Source of the DNA: Sisyra terminalis | Taxonomy: Eukaryota; Arthropoda; Insecta; Neuroptera; Sisyridae | NCBI GenBank assembly: GCA_958496175.1 | Contig: OY292278.1 | Coordinates: forward strand, 4,774,001 to 4,838,000 | Length of the DNA: 64,000 nucleotides | Reading direction: 5' to 3' | Shown: one piece after another, positions 26,531-39,091 of the stretch | Position numbering within the stretch: position 1 is the stretch's first letter | How the letters are laid out: the number at the start of each line of letters is the position of its first letter | Made by a program: the position numbers and the translations under genes | Notes under the pieces: model-generated | Seen by the model: the letters and a program-made list of their open reading frames with translations, nothing else | What the model was told of the DNA's origin: nothing | Database searches by the model: none

Positions 26531-27115
26531 AAAAGAAGAAGACTTTACTAAAAATTACGGTGGTGATCTTTTTAAGGGTTGTAAGAACAAATTTACGAAA
26601 TTTCTGGTCCAAAAGAGGTCAGAAAACATTCAATATTTGTCAGAGCAATCCCTTTTACCATTTTTAAGTAAACAAGAATTGATTGGTTTTCAATATTTTG
26701 TAGCACTTTAACCTGGTAAAAAATAAGCTCAACTTTCTGATAAGAGGATGCCCACTTCCATTCCATCCCCCCAAAAAACCCCCAATTGGACCTCAAATTA
26801 TCCAATGTTTTGTGGCATTAAAAAAGAAAAAAACTTTACCAAAATTACGGTGGTAATCTTTTAAGGGTTGCAAGAACAAACCTACGAACTATCTGGTCCA
26901 AAAGAGGTCAGAAAACATTCATTTTTTTAACAGAGCTGTCCCATTTACCATTTTAAAGTAAACAAGACTTAATTGGTCTTCTATATTTCGTAGACCTTTA
27001 ACCTGATAAAAATTTCCTCAACTTTCTGATAAGGAGATGCCCTCTTCCACCCCACCCCCACCCCCCAAAATTTCCAATTGGACCTCATATTAACCAATGT
27101 TTTGTGGCATCATTC
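26531..27115 (+). repeat. Tandem duplication, ~290-bp unit, two copies
   Basis: 26531-26820 and 26821-27115 share 'aattacggtggt', 'tctggtccaaaagaggtcag', 'tcaactttctgataag' and 'caattggacctca' in order. Confidence 0.85.
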
Positions 27116-27656
27116 GCCGGATTTCCTCGCAAAAAATTTTGCTACCTAGAGTTGTCACCCCTTTCCCTTAAGATTGAAAAAAAATCAAGTTACCTTGCAA
27201 ATCGTAGGTCTGATGTAAGCCCTAATCTGAATCTTTAAGCCCAAGAAAGTTTAATCATTATTTTGTTACAGTATCCATTTCATCGGAAAATCTTAGTTAT
27301 GCATACAAGAAATCCGTAAGATATAAATTTTTTCGCAATATTCATATACACCAATAACAAATCCGGATCATAGTTCTTTTTTCAGCCACTAGCAGCGCAA
27401 ATATTCAGAAATATCGTTAAATTTTAAGAAAGCATTCCAATCTTCCAATATGCCAATATGTGGCGCCACCACTAGTATATTTGCAGCACTATTTTAAACC
27501 AAAACTATTTACTTTATGTAAGGTAACTATGGTAACATAAGTTAGTACTACAAACACTCTTGTGGCGGCGCCACATCTAGACAAATTTCCCATCGTACAA
27601 AAGATTGAAATTCCCATATAATAACAACACTTTCCGTGCAAGAATTTAAATGAGTG

Positions 27657-27822
27657 TATACAATATATAGAATATATTGCGGTCCAATTTATGTAGTACA
27701 ATTTAATATAATAATATATAAAAATCATACTATCAACATAAATTTGAACACTGGACCGCAATAAATTCTATATATTGTATACACAGTATAACTGTGCAAA
27801 GTCAGCGAAAAAATCTTATTCT
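27657..27822. mobile_element. Foldback element family A, truncated copy with 13-bp flanking repeats
   Basis: Arms 'tatacaatatatagaatata' and complement, right end 'gtcagcgaaaaaatcttatt'. It lacks the matching left terminal segment. Flanked by direct repeats ATTTAAATGAGTG at 27644-27656 and 27823-27835. Confidence 0.8.
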
Positions 27823-27835
27823 ATTTAAATGAGTG

Positions 27836-29142
27836 CTTTTCAAAAACTCCTGGTATCTATAATTCGAGGGAAAAGTCAAAATTATTCACATAAAGCTCGA
27901 CATAAACGTTGATTTTAAAGGATTCCCAAATTTTTGTAGGCCTCATTGAAAAAATCAAGATTAGTATTAATTTTTTTTTTTTTGATACTTGATAAACGAT
28001 TAAGTTTTTGTTGGATTAATTTTCCATCAGGTATACAATTTGCATTGTTCTCCCTTAAAAATATCTCAATGAATTAAAAGATTCATAATAATAAAAAGCT
28101 CAAATTCTTTTGATAAATTCCCAAAAAAACTCTTTACAAAAAGACATTAATTTTTTTAAAAAATTATAAAAATTTTATGTGAAAATACCAAAGGCCCCCC
28201 CTCAAAAACAACCACCTACACTATATATTATAGTTGAGGAAAATCAAGCCACCTCTGTGCGGTTGTGATTTGTTTCCAAGACTCCCAACGCCGCCGGGTG
28301 GCTTTCAATACCGTTGCCATAGCGACAAGCGTCAGAGCACACTCGCTCCGGCTAGTCCATATGATGACGACACCGATGCTTTTCTAAAAGCTCGACGGGA
28401 TGCAAAAGCTCATCATTCCGGTTGCACAGTGTCTCGATTAAACATCATCCATCACGTAATCATTACAAAGCTCAATTAACAATAGTTGTAATACAAAAAT
28501 TTTCATATACCAAAAACAAAAATAAAAAAGCTCATCATCGATTTGGTAAGTGTTTTGTTTGACAAATCACACCGAAACAATTAATTTTAATTATATTTGT
28601 TATCATTCTTTTTTTCTTTCCACATTGACAATACTATTTTTGTCTTAAGATTTTCTTATTTTTTTGATAAGGAAATCCAATTATAATTTCTGAGTTTCTC
28701 AAAGGTCACATGTATACATTTAAATGTATACATTCATGACACATACATACACTTAAACACATTCTGGCCCCTTTCATTAATCAAATAAACTTCTTATAAT
28801 GTTACAATTAGCTGGATTGGCTCATTTTATTGTCGATGCGGGCACAAATGTGTTTCATTTCATTTCGATCGAAATATTCAAACTTTTCGTCAGTAAATCA
28901 GTCATTTAGACGAGTGCCTTGAATCATTCCGGACGTACATTAGAATGAATCATTTTTATCGGGCGCAAAATTAAATTGATCTAACCACTTTGAAAGTTGA
29001 GGATTGAAAGATTTAATCAGACGCTAAATGAAATGGATCGAGATGATCTATTTCATTGTCTATCACTCGATCTCATTGTTCTAATGGAACTAGTACAGCT
29101 AATTTAACTTGAGAAAAAACCCCGTTTTGTGAATTAGGGACC
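27836..29142. other. GGCX upstream region with a GC-rich island and X-box
   Basis: 28230-28470 is strikingly richer in G/C and CpG than anything nearby (ccgccgggtggctttcaa, gctcgacgggatgc). It includes the RFX-type X-box at 28313-28326. The plus-strand ORF across it has no recognised homology. It may be a promoter or first exon; the GGCX ATG is about 0.7 kb downstream, so it could be the GGCX promoter, but this is inference. Confidence 0.4.
28313..28326 (+). promoter_or_regulatory. Candidate X-box (RFX binding site)
   Basis: GTTGCCATAGCGAC fits the RFX consensus RYYNYY-N(1-3)-RRNRAC with a 2-bp spacer, and sits in a GC-rich island. Function is not shown by sequence alone. Confidence 0.4.
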
Positions 29143-32100
29143 ATGGAAAACGAGGACCGTGTCAAAACATTGAAATCAGACTGGGAAGTCATGAAGGTGA
29201 AAATCGAAAATTTTTGTGGATTTCAACTCGAAGATTTAACTTCGTGGAATCGTTTTGTGGCGTTAATGTATCGACCAATGGATTCATCCAGTTTGGGCAT
29301 AACAAGAATTCTTTTTGGTAAGTTTATTTTCCTTATTATCATCATCCTTAATTAGTCGATTGACCGAGAACTTTCCAGAACCGATTGCATCAATTAATTA
29401 CGGCCATATCTTCATTTTATCTCCCCCCATAAAAATTAATAGGTCGGCTGAAAGTATTATCTGCGTCACTTGTTGAATAGTGACTTCGAAGTCATCGACT
29501 TCGAAGTATTTATAGATCCAGGTACATTACAGGTGCATAATGCTGTTTTCCCAGGAACATTTCATGTTCGATTTCCAGGCTTAGTTTAGCTCATTGCAAC
29601 CAGGATTGCACCAGCTATTTTTCTTTGTCCGGTCTCTATGGAAACCGGATGCAAATCCCTATGGCAACCTGTTACAGCTCTATGCAGTTCAAGGGGTTTA
29701 TTGTATTATTTTGATCGATAATTGCATAGTTACCACTCGGAAATTTCAAGTGATTCTCATTTTCAATTACTCAAATATTTGGTTTGCTTTCCCTTTATTC
29801 AATATTAACAAAAATTATTTTTCGTAAATCTAATTAGTCTGCAAACGATTTTCAAGAAAAATTATAATACTTCCTTAAGAAACTTATACAACTTGGTAAA
29901 AATTATGATATAATTAAGGAAATCTTTTACTTTTGAAAATATTTCGTCATCTAATTAAAAAAAATTATGAATAACACCGATAACACCTCAACAAATATAT
30001 TTATATTTGGACCTTTTCCTTTTTATTTCTAGGAGTTCTTAAAGATCTAAAGTCTAAATTTCCAACATCCCCGGATTTAATCTTTTTAAGACTTGTTCGT
30101 TGATATTTTTTCCTAAACAAATTCAATTATAAAAACCAATTTAATAAAATATAAATGAAGAGAATTATTAAGTATTGCCTACTCATCCTAATCGATAAAT
30201 CCGGGACAAATATCACCAAAACTATTGAACCTTTTACAAATATTTTATTGCATTTATCTTCTTTCTAATTTCCCTTATTCAAACAATCATTTATTCCACT
30301 TCCCATTCCTCTGGATAAATCTAAAAACACCACTTGTTTGTCATCTCATTTTACCCACACAAGTGTGTAAAAACGAAAATCTTTCCGGCATTTATTAAAC
30401 TTGCAATCCTTTTACTAATACTTGCAAATACCTTTAACCGGTTTTTATCTATTCTCAATCAAAGTAAATGAGTTGTAAAAACAAGGTCATTTCTTCGAAA
30501 TTTTGTAGTAAAACTGGAATCCATTTTACGATCTTTGGTCGTTAAGTGATCATATGTGATTATTTACGAGTGTTGAAGACAAGGCCATAATAACAATTTA
30601 AAGTGGATAGCATTGGCTACCGTTATCTTGTTTAAAGAAGATGACTTTAAAATTAAAGCTTTTGAAAACTTTTCAATGCGTTTTTTTAAACTGAGGGTGG
30701 TTTTTTTTGAAATTTTTTGAACTAACAATTTGGTAAACTCAATATCATTATTATTTTTGTCCTTTTCTCTCATATCGTTATTGATTTTTTGGCTCCTATC
30801 TCATTTAGCGACGTAAATATCTGACAACCTTACATTTTCTACTTTGATTTTAACTTAATTTGCGACTTAATTGATGATGCAGCTCTAATATCAGATAGTT
30901 TTCTCTTTTGATGCAAAATTTTCATTTTCCCCTGATTTATTCGCAAATTAAATTAAAACCCAAGTAGAAAATGCAACGTTGGCAAATATTGACGTTGCTA
31001 AAAGACATATGAGTCAATTTTCCTGCCACTTAAGCTTTAAATTCTAAAAAAAAACGGTTTTAAAAGCTTTGGTTTTAAAGCCTGATATTTTCACAGGGAA
31101 AACCCGGAGTAAATTGACTACTAAAAATAATTAAACGGGGTGGTATCCCCGTACGGGGATGAAAAGTAAATAATAGCCAACAATAGCAAAATGAGCAAAA
31201 TAATCATGTGTTCAATATCATACTATTTCTGCAACTATACTAAATTCAAAACAATAAAAAATGTAATTTTTAAACTCAAATTAACTAAACATATGGATTT
31301 TCTTAAAGTAGAAAATTTCTATTTTTCAATAGGTCCGGTAGGACATTGCCCTACTATGCCGCCCTTCAGCTACGGCGTAGTTTATAAGTTCGTTTTTGCA
31401 AAAGTTCAAAATTGATTTGGGTTGTTTTTAAACTGGTTGATCATGCGCACTTCATCCGAATTCGATAGAAATCTAGATTTGTGGTGCTAGGACGCTAAAA
31501 TTTCAAATTCCATGTCGGTAAAACAGTAATTTTAGTAAATTTATGAGTTTGAATTGGTCGCACGAATTAACCTAACATTAAAACATATATTCAATAAAGT
31601 ATTTATATTAAAAACGTTGTTATTTAATTATTATCATGAAATAAATTTCAAGTTCTCCATAACTTTCTAATCAATACTAACCAGTGGCACAAATCCGTAC
31701 TTAAAAACCGCGATTTTTAAACTTGTTAAATATTTACATGTGTTATCGAAATTTTCGAATGTTTTCAAAGGTGCAGAATACGCAAGGTTTATAAATTACA
31801 CAGGTTGCCCCATTAGAAAAAAAAATATGACGTCATACGAAGAATTTTGAAATTTGAATCAGTCTGAAGATATGTACGTATTTCTTCTGGATACGTCACG
31901 TAGCGCATGAGGCCACCTGTTTATTTTATAAATCTTGCAGAATAAGAGGAATCCCGGGAGTCCCACTTATGCAAGGTTTATAAAATACACAGGTGGCCTC
32001 GTGGGGGCTACGTGACGTATCCAGAAGAACTTCTTACATATCTTCAGACTGATCCAAATTTGAAAATTCTTCGTATGACGTCATTTTTTTTCTAATGGGG

Positions 32101-35100
32101 CATCCTGTGTAATTTATAAACCTTGCCACTTATGTACGTACACTAGACGTATTCAATCAATATTGCAGTTGCATTTCCGCCATTTTAAAATGGTAGCAAG
32201 AAGGCGTTTTAATGTCTGAAAAGCATTTTAAATGCAATGACTCCCGAATGCCTCTAAATGCAACTGATGCGCTGCATTTCATAGCATGTCTTAGTCCTTT
32301 TTTTTGTTACATGCATATCTGCTTTTCTTTCATTTATTTTTCTATTAACCTTGTAAAAATGCAACCTTTTGATCAAAACAGTAATTAAAGGCATTTAATA
32401 ATATTTAAATTTTAAATGCCTCTTTTAAACAGGTTTTAAATACAATCGAAACACTATATTGAAATTTGAAAATAACGATCACCTGGAACAATATAAGACC
32501 ATGAAGTATCTTTACACAAGCCTTGGATTCCATACCACCCTTTAAATATGTCTTTGCTTAGGAACCAGGAAAAAAAATTCAATAAAATTTGCTACCCTAA
32601 TTCTTCCAATTGTCGCCAGATTCCAGAATTTCATAAACATCAACAAAGAGCTATCAAATCTTATTTTACTTTCTTCCAGGATTGCTTATGCTCTTTGATA
32701 TTCCGGAAGAGAGAGGCGGTGGCGAAATGGACTTACGATGGGGTGATCCTCGTGATTGCCATTTTCCTTTGATTCCATACATTCGACCAATGTCTCTGCC
32801 CTATATGGGCCTTGTATACGCAATTTTATTTATCGGTAAGAAGAAGATTTACCTCTTGTAATCAAACTAAGAGATTTAACAGTAAAATTCATCAAATTTA
32901 TGTTTCAGGTGCACTGGGTATTACGGCAGGCTACAAATTTCGATTGAGCGCCATGATGTTTAGTATCGCCTACTGGTATATCTTCTTGATCGATAAATCC
33001 TTTTGGAACAATCATAGCTACTTATTCGGCCTAGTTTCGACGCTACTAATCGGCACATGTTCTAATCATTACATGTAATTATACAATTAAATTATTGCCA
33101 GATTAGTATCAAAAAAAAAATGTGGGTATACTTTGATATTTTTCGTCTTATTTTTCAGGTCAATTGACGCCTGGCAAAATAAATCGATTCGAAATAAGCC
33201 CGCTCCGTTGTGGAACTATTTTATACTGCGATTTCAATTTTTTATATTGTATTTCTATGCCGGACTGAAAAAATTCAATAGTGAATGGTTGGACGGGTAT
33301 GCTATGTCCAAGTTATCGGAACATTGGGTTTTTGCTCCATTCCAGTAAGAAAAGCACAAGTTCAACTTAATAATAATAATAATTATGATTGATTTTCAGA
33401 GTTTTTCTGACCAACGAACAAATCGACTTTCTCCTAGTCCATTGGTTCGGATTCGTGTTTGATTTAACCGTTGGATTTTGGCTACTTTTCGATAAGACCC
33501 GAATCTTTGCAATGCTCCTCTGTGCATTGTTCCACTTGATGAACTCTCGACTTTTTAGCATTGGTACGTTTTCAGAATCAATTGTTAGAATTACTAAATA
33601 TTCAATTTTATTTCCCAGGAATGTTTCCGTACGTATGTCTGGCGACAATGCCACTTTTTTGTAGCGTAAGCTGGCCGAAGGAGCTTCTCGATAGAATTAA
33701 GAGCATTTTTTCGTTTTTCTTTCTATTCGAGAGCAGAGACATGTATGATGAGAGTGATAAAGTGAATCCACCAGGAGGTGTACGAAAAGGAAAGATAAAA
33801 ATACGACATATTACTTGGAAACAAAAATTGGTCGTCGGATTATTGTTAACACATTGTGCTGTACAAATTTTTCTGCCCTACTCGCATTTCATTACGAAAG
33901 TAAGTTACAAACGGAACAAAGTTCCAAATTATTTCAATAACTCATGAAATTTGAAAAATGTTGATACATTTTGGAGTTGCCATAATCTTGGGATGTTTCG
34001 GATATTCTGGAATGTCAGAAACAAGAAAATGAAGTTCTTAATTACAGAGAATCTTAAAAAAGCATTTTACTTCTAATTTTCATAAAATAATTGCAGGGTT
34101 ACAATAACTGGACAAACGGACTCTACGGCTACTCATGGGATATGATGGTTCACTCCTGGAATACCATTTTAGTCGTGGTCAAAGTTGTCGATAACAGTAA
34201 CGGGCGCGATCACTTTCTAGATCCATCCGCTTGGGTTTGTTTTCATAAATCTAATTCTTAAACATTTTCTAAAAAGAAATCTTTGCAGACATTAAACGAT
34301 CGTTGGTCCAAACACGGTGATATGATCATCCAATATGCACAATGTTTACGAGATAATCTGGTCGAAGAACGTCGTCAAGGTAAATACAACACCGACACGT
34401 TAGATCAAGATGGTGAACTGGAAACTCTTTTATCCGACAACATTTCAATTTACGTGGATGTTTGGTGTTCATTAAACGGGAGATTTCAACAACGCATGTT
34501 TAATCCCACCTATGATATGTTGAAAGTCGAATGGAGTCCCTTCAAACCAATCAAATGGATAATGCCCTTATTGTCAGAATTCAATTGGATGCGCAACAAT
34601 CTCCTTGCAATTCAGCAAGAAGTATACTCTTGGTCCAACTACACTGACGTATTATTCGTCGCCGATTTTCCAGGTTGACTTTTACTGTTAGTAACCCTAA
34701 CATTTTCACCACGACTAGTTAACATTTTAGGTCTATTTTTGGAAAACTACATAGCTCCAACTTTGATGAATATGTCACTAACAGTTCTATCCGGACAAGT
34801 ATATTTCGAGATGGAAAACCGACGCACCCAAAAATCGTACGGACGTAAACTTAATGTTGGCCAAGCAATCAAAATTCGTTCAGGAGTTTTTCACAAAGTG
34901 TATACAATTTCGACTACACCCGCATCATATATGTACACTTACGTGAACAAATCGGAACAATGGAATGCAAAACTATTGCGTGAAGGCCACGATCATTTGT
35001 CGGTGATGCCCCAAACAACTACTCCACCGCTGAAACAATTCCAGATGAAATCACCATTCCCACTGCTGGAGGACGTGGGAATCTTTCTGCAAAATTTTCA

Positions 35101-35194
35101 ACGCATGTGTTCGCTAATTTGTCAAACAATCTCGAATTTAATGTTTGATACCCCGATTAATCGACGTGTTAAAAACTATAATCTCTTCAATTAA
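29143..35194 (+). CDS. GGCX: Vitamin K-dependent gamma-glutamyl carboxylase, 9 exons, 704 aa
   Basis: Integral ER-membrane enzyme that converts Glu to gamma-carboxy-Glu using reduced vitamin K, CO2 and O2. Exons that join in frame on GT-AG sites: 29143-29317, 32680-32835, 32909-33074, 33159-33344, 33400-33563, 33619-33899, 34097-34234, 34289-34673, 34731-35194. The product is slightly shorter than the human enzyme (758 aa). Family signatures seen: GLLMLFDIPEERG (start of exon 2), WNNHSYL, NHY (His164), the active-site segment AGLKKFNSEW (Lys204 probably equals human Lys218, inferred), MNSQ-like MNSRLFSIGMF, LPYSHF, GYNNWTNGLYGYSWDMMVHS, FQQR and DFPG-LENY. Several hydrophobic segments lie in exons 2-6; the C-terminal half is lumenal beta-rich in the family. 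The ATG at 29143 has a good context (gggaccATGG). The first intron is 3.4 kb and contains two MITEs. AATAAA follows at 35251. No frameshift or missing key residue is visible, so the gene looks functional. Confidence 0.96.
29483..29507. repeat. Pair of identical 10-bp palindromes
   Basis: ACTTCGAAGT at 29483-29492 and 29498-29507, five bases apart, near the start of GGCX intron 1. Confidence 0.6.
31783..31937 (-). mobile_element. 155-bp MITE (CAAGG...CCTTG family), inverted copy in GGCX intron 1
   Basis: Same element in the opposite orientation. Flanking 9-mers are CAGAATACG (31774-31782) and CAGAATAAG (31938-31946), 8 of 9 matching, so an old duplication with one substitution. Confidence 0.84.
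31972..32125 (+). mobile_element. 154-bp MITE (CAAGG...CCTTG family), copy in GGCX intron 1
   Basis: Same ends and interior (tcttcagactgat, tatgacgtcat) as the 46990 copy. Flanked by perfect 9-bp repeats CCACTTATG at 31963-31971 and 32126-32134. Lies 34 bp from an oppositely oriented copy. Confidence 0.88.
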
Positions 35195-35250
35195 GGAAAT
35201 TATATACCTTATATACCGAATTATACACTTTTGTAGATGGGATAGTAAAA

Positions 35251-35256
35251 AATAAA
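35251..35256 (+). terminator. Likely GGCX polyadenylation signal
   Basis: AATAAA 57 bases after the GGCX stop codon, followed by a GT/T-rich stretch, as expected for a 3'-end processing site. Confidence 0.6.
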
Positions 35257-36099
35257 TGTGTTTTTTTTTCTTTGGTTCCAAATTCTGTACTAGAATTCTA
35301 GCACGACAGAAAAACGAGACATAAAGATCAAGATAAGAATGGACAACACTAAACGCCAATGTTAAACAAAAATAAAAGATTCCTTCCCCAATAACATGTC
35401 ATACAGATGAAGTCCCGAGTGTCAGCCAATCTAAACTAAATTTTTCTCAAATTTAGTCGTCCTAATATAAACTAGAAATAGAAACATTCCTTGAAGTACA
35501 CTTCACTGAAAGAATATACTTCAAAATATATAATACATAATTTACCACACAAACCATCCAAGTAGTAAAGCTCATGAAGGAACCTGGATCATAATTTCAA
35601 AGAAAATCAAGCAAAAGAAAGCAATAATCTATAAAAAGAGTTCTTACAAGCCTAAGAATAATAATCGAGGACTAGCTAAGTTCACTAAAAATACCAGCGG
35701 TGTATTGTTCTCCAAATAAGGAAAGTTTCCAACGCTTTATGGTTTAATAAACATGATAATTAATTTGCATGGCTCCAGGTTAATAACCAGGGGGACTACA
35801 ATGCCAAACACCAATGACAGGAAGTGCAGGCGCACTTTTAGAGGTAACTAAAGAGATCCTCGATGTATTATCTTCCGGAAACTACCTATTGGCGTACAGA
35901 TACAAAAAGAAAAACACCAGATATACTTGAGATCTTTATTACTAAAAATATCAACAGATAATCCAGAAAAATTAACCATTAGTTCATGCATCGCCAAAGC
36001 TACGAATAGGAAATGTATCCATTAGACTGATTAAAAAAAATGATGATTTTTTTCTTAATTAAATCGAAAATATTGTTGGGAATGACAAGAAAATCCTGT
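35257..36099. other. Spacer downstream of GGCX, nothing recognised
   Basis: AT-rich; no repeat or gene recognised. Confidence 0.4.
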
Positions 36100-36210
36100 G
36101 AAAGTTCAAGCTCTTAATATTAATATTAAGAGGTGCCACGTCGCAAATTTCGATTTTCCATTTAAATAACATGAGAACAATATTCTCTTGCACTTTGGAA
36201 TTTTATAGCA

Positions 36211-37548
36211 CACGTTGGTGACAATATTTCAGAATGACTAAGATATATTCTTGTAGAAAATTGGACGATCTACAAAAAAGGTCTCGAACAAGTTTTTAAT
36301 ATATTTATTCCTTCAAAAGTTATTCGAGGTCAAAGTTGAAATAAAGAGAAATTTTAATATTTTTTCAGTTTTTTGACGCAACCATCAATTTTATGAGAAA
36401 ATTTTATAGGACATTTTTTGTAGAGCACTTTTTTTTTCTATAACTTATCTCTATAAAAATTTTTGATATTTTTCACAGGTCCTAAGTTATTTAATTAAAA
36501 TAAAAAAAATAATTTTTATGTTAAAAATATAATAATTCAGGGAATTTTCAGTTTAATGCAAATAACTTAGAACCTGTGAAAAATATCAAAAACTTTCATA
36601 GAGATAAGTTATAGAAAAAAAAGTGCTCTACAAAAAATGTCCTATAAAATTTTCTCATAAAATTGATGGTTGCGTCAAAAAATTGAAAAAATATTAAAAT
36701 TTCTCTTTAGTTCAACTTTGACCTCGAATAACTTTTGAAGGAATAAATATAGCAAAAACTTGTTCGAGACCTTTTTTGTAGATCGTTCAATTTTCTACAA
36801 GAATATACCTTAGATATAGTTCTTTACAACTACCACGAAATCGTTTAGAAGTTAGTAGCTTTTTACCAAAATATACCTTACATTTTTACCAACAATTAAA
36901 ATTAAAAATATTAATCAATTAAAATCCGATTCAAAAATAAATGTCTAAGAATTATCTCCCTCAAAATCTCAATTGAGAACTTGCCAAGCGTAAAATAAAT
37001 ATTGCATAATGGGTTTTTAATCAGCCCTGATAAGACCAAGATAATATCGTTAAAGCTTTGCACTAATGGAGAATTTGATGATTTAACGACAACTTTCATC
37101 CCTTAAAATTTAGTGCTCCTCAATCAATTATAGCTTTCTTAAATTATTATTACAAGCGCAAGAAAAATTGTTGAATTTTATGCAAAAGCTCGGGTACTAG
37201 AATTGGATAGCAGGTGGATAAGTTATAATATTATTAATTTAAAACATTAAAATTACGAATATTTTCAGTTTAATGCAAATAACTTAGGACCTGTGAAAAA
37301 TATCAAAAACTTTTATAGAGATAAGTTTTAGAAAAAAAAGTGCTGTACAAAAAATGTCCTATAAAATTTTCTCATAAAATTGATTGCGGCGTCAAAAAAT
37401 TGAAAAATTTTTCTTTAGTTCAACTTTGACCTCGAATAACTTTTGAAGGAATAAATATATCAAAAACTTTTACGATATCTTTTTTGTAGATCGTTCAACT
37501 TTCTACAAGAATATACCTTGGTCATTCCAAAATATTGTCACAACACTT
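36211..37548. repeat. Large foldback repeat, family B (three arm copies)
   Basis: Arm 36211-36500 is inverted relative to 36546-36815 and to 37258-37548 ('agttattcgaggtcaaagtt', 'atcaattttatgagaaaatt', 'ttttttgtagagcac', 'cacaggtcctaagtta'). The outer arms carry matching 'gtgacaatatt' ends, suggesting one element at 36211-37548 with an internal duplicated arm. A 22-bp palindrome CTCTTAATATTAATATTAAGAG lies just upstream (about 36113-36134). Confidence 0.85.
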
Positions 37549-38949
37549 CCTAAGTGGAAAGTAATAAAAAAAATTACCAAAAAAAAAAAATTCCTCCAAT
37601 TAGAAGAACATCTTGAAAAAGCATTCACTGTGAATTGTAATAGCGACAAAGACTTGGAAGAGGAAAGAATAGACTATGAAGAACCTTATACAATGCCAAA
37701 ATATAACACTAGATAAAATTAAAACCGAAATTAGTCAAATAAATAGCAGAAAAAATCCAGGTAACCGGACTAATGATTTAATGATTAAACAACTCCCAAA
37801 CGAAAGCATCAATTTTTAAGATTACGAGTTTCTGAGGACTTGGAAAATATTTTCCACACTTTCCCACCCAGCAAACTCTTCCAAATTAACGAAAATTGAA
37901 ATTTGAAACTCAAAACTTCAAACAACAATGAATGCGCTTTTTAAGTTATATTACCTATATTACATTGTTAGTGAAAATCAACTTTTCCCCAAAAAAATTA
38001 TTGTTTATCTCTATATTATTATAAATAGGCTCCGAAACTACTTGACCAATTTGAAAAATTCTTTCATTGTTGGGAAGCTACACTATTTCCGGTGAACATA
38101 GGCTATATTAAATTTTCAAAAAAGTTTCCATACTAAAACTGCAATAATGTAACCCAAGGTCTGAAAAAATTTCCAAAAAACATTCTTTTATCGCGTGCGC
38201 TGCGAAAACTATTGGTTATAGAATATTTTGTAGAACATATCATTATCTACAAAAAATAGAGCGACAGTATATGTCTAACTATTATAGTTATGTCACAATA
38301 AGTGTTTTTTTTTTTCCATTTTTCGCACATTTGGGCATTGTACATACAAAATTGTTATTAATAGGCGGAAAGAGTGGAAGTAAAATCGAATATTTTATTT
38401 ATATTCAATAACAATAATTGGTTTTAAAATTGTTCTAAAAACCGTAGAAAAGTTAGTATGGAAGATTTTATATATTTATTGATGATAATGAAATATATGA
38501 CAAAAAGTTGCTCCCTTAATGCTTTTCAGGAGAATATATAATCAGCTCCAGATCACAATCATTGGTTCAAAAAATTATTGTTTATAACTTATAATCTTAA
38601 AAAAACATTTCATACCTTTAGTCAAACTAATGTAAAATTTAATTTTTGATCAGAAATTCCCGCATTAACTTTAAAAAATCTGAATTAAAATTAAAATATT
38701 CTTTTACAAGAAAAATCAAATTCTTTAAATTTAAAATAGGCGCCCACTCCAAATCCAGCGGCCAATCTAGTAAAATTAGTAGCCCGTCACATATAAGTCT
38801 ATTACAATCCAATGACTTACGTCCAATTTACTAGCAAACTTACATACCGATTATTTGTAAATTTTATCAATTTTTCAGTACTTCTAACGTGAAATTCATA
38901 ATAACTAGTGCAAATTGATTCATTTGAAGTGTTAATCCAACCCGAACTA
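37549..38949. other. Spacer with a decayed dispersed repeat
   Basis: About 37990-38160 reads like a common insect repeat ('gaaactacttgaccaatttg', 'gggaagctacactatt', 'aacataggctatatt'). The rest is AT-rich without recognised features. Confidence 0.4.
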
Positions 38950-39091
38950 GAGCAAAAATCGTGTAAATCCTCAACTCTCATTTTTTTGACAGTTCGTTAA
39001 ATGTCACTCAGTTGTCAACGCTAACGAATTTTGGTACAATTCAGTTTGAATTGTTGACAGAAATTTTATCAAAAGACCACAAATTGTAAAT
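38950..39091 (+). promoter_or_regulatory. Probable promoter/5' UTR shared by PPP1R11 and SUGCT
   Basis: Sequence immediately upstream of the PPP1R11 ATG. It contains a dyad 'acaattca gtt tgaattgt' near 39040 and paired TTGACAG/TTGTCAA motifs. Because only 110 bp separate PPP1R11 exon 1 from the SUGCT ATG, this is the most likely promoter for both. No start-site motif can be fixed by eye; placement is inferred. Confidence 0.3.

Noticed and set aside
28234..28479. 81-codon plus-strand ORF in the GC-rich island
   Set aside because: No family resemblance and no ATG context or splice partner; more likely regulatory DNA.
33367..33654. Minus-strand ORF overlapping GGCX exons
   Set aside because: Shadow of the real plus-strand exon 5/6 region.
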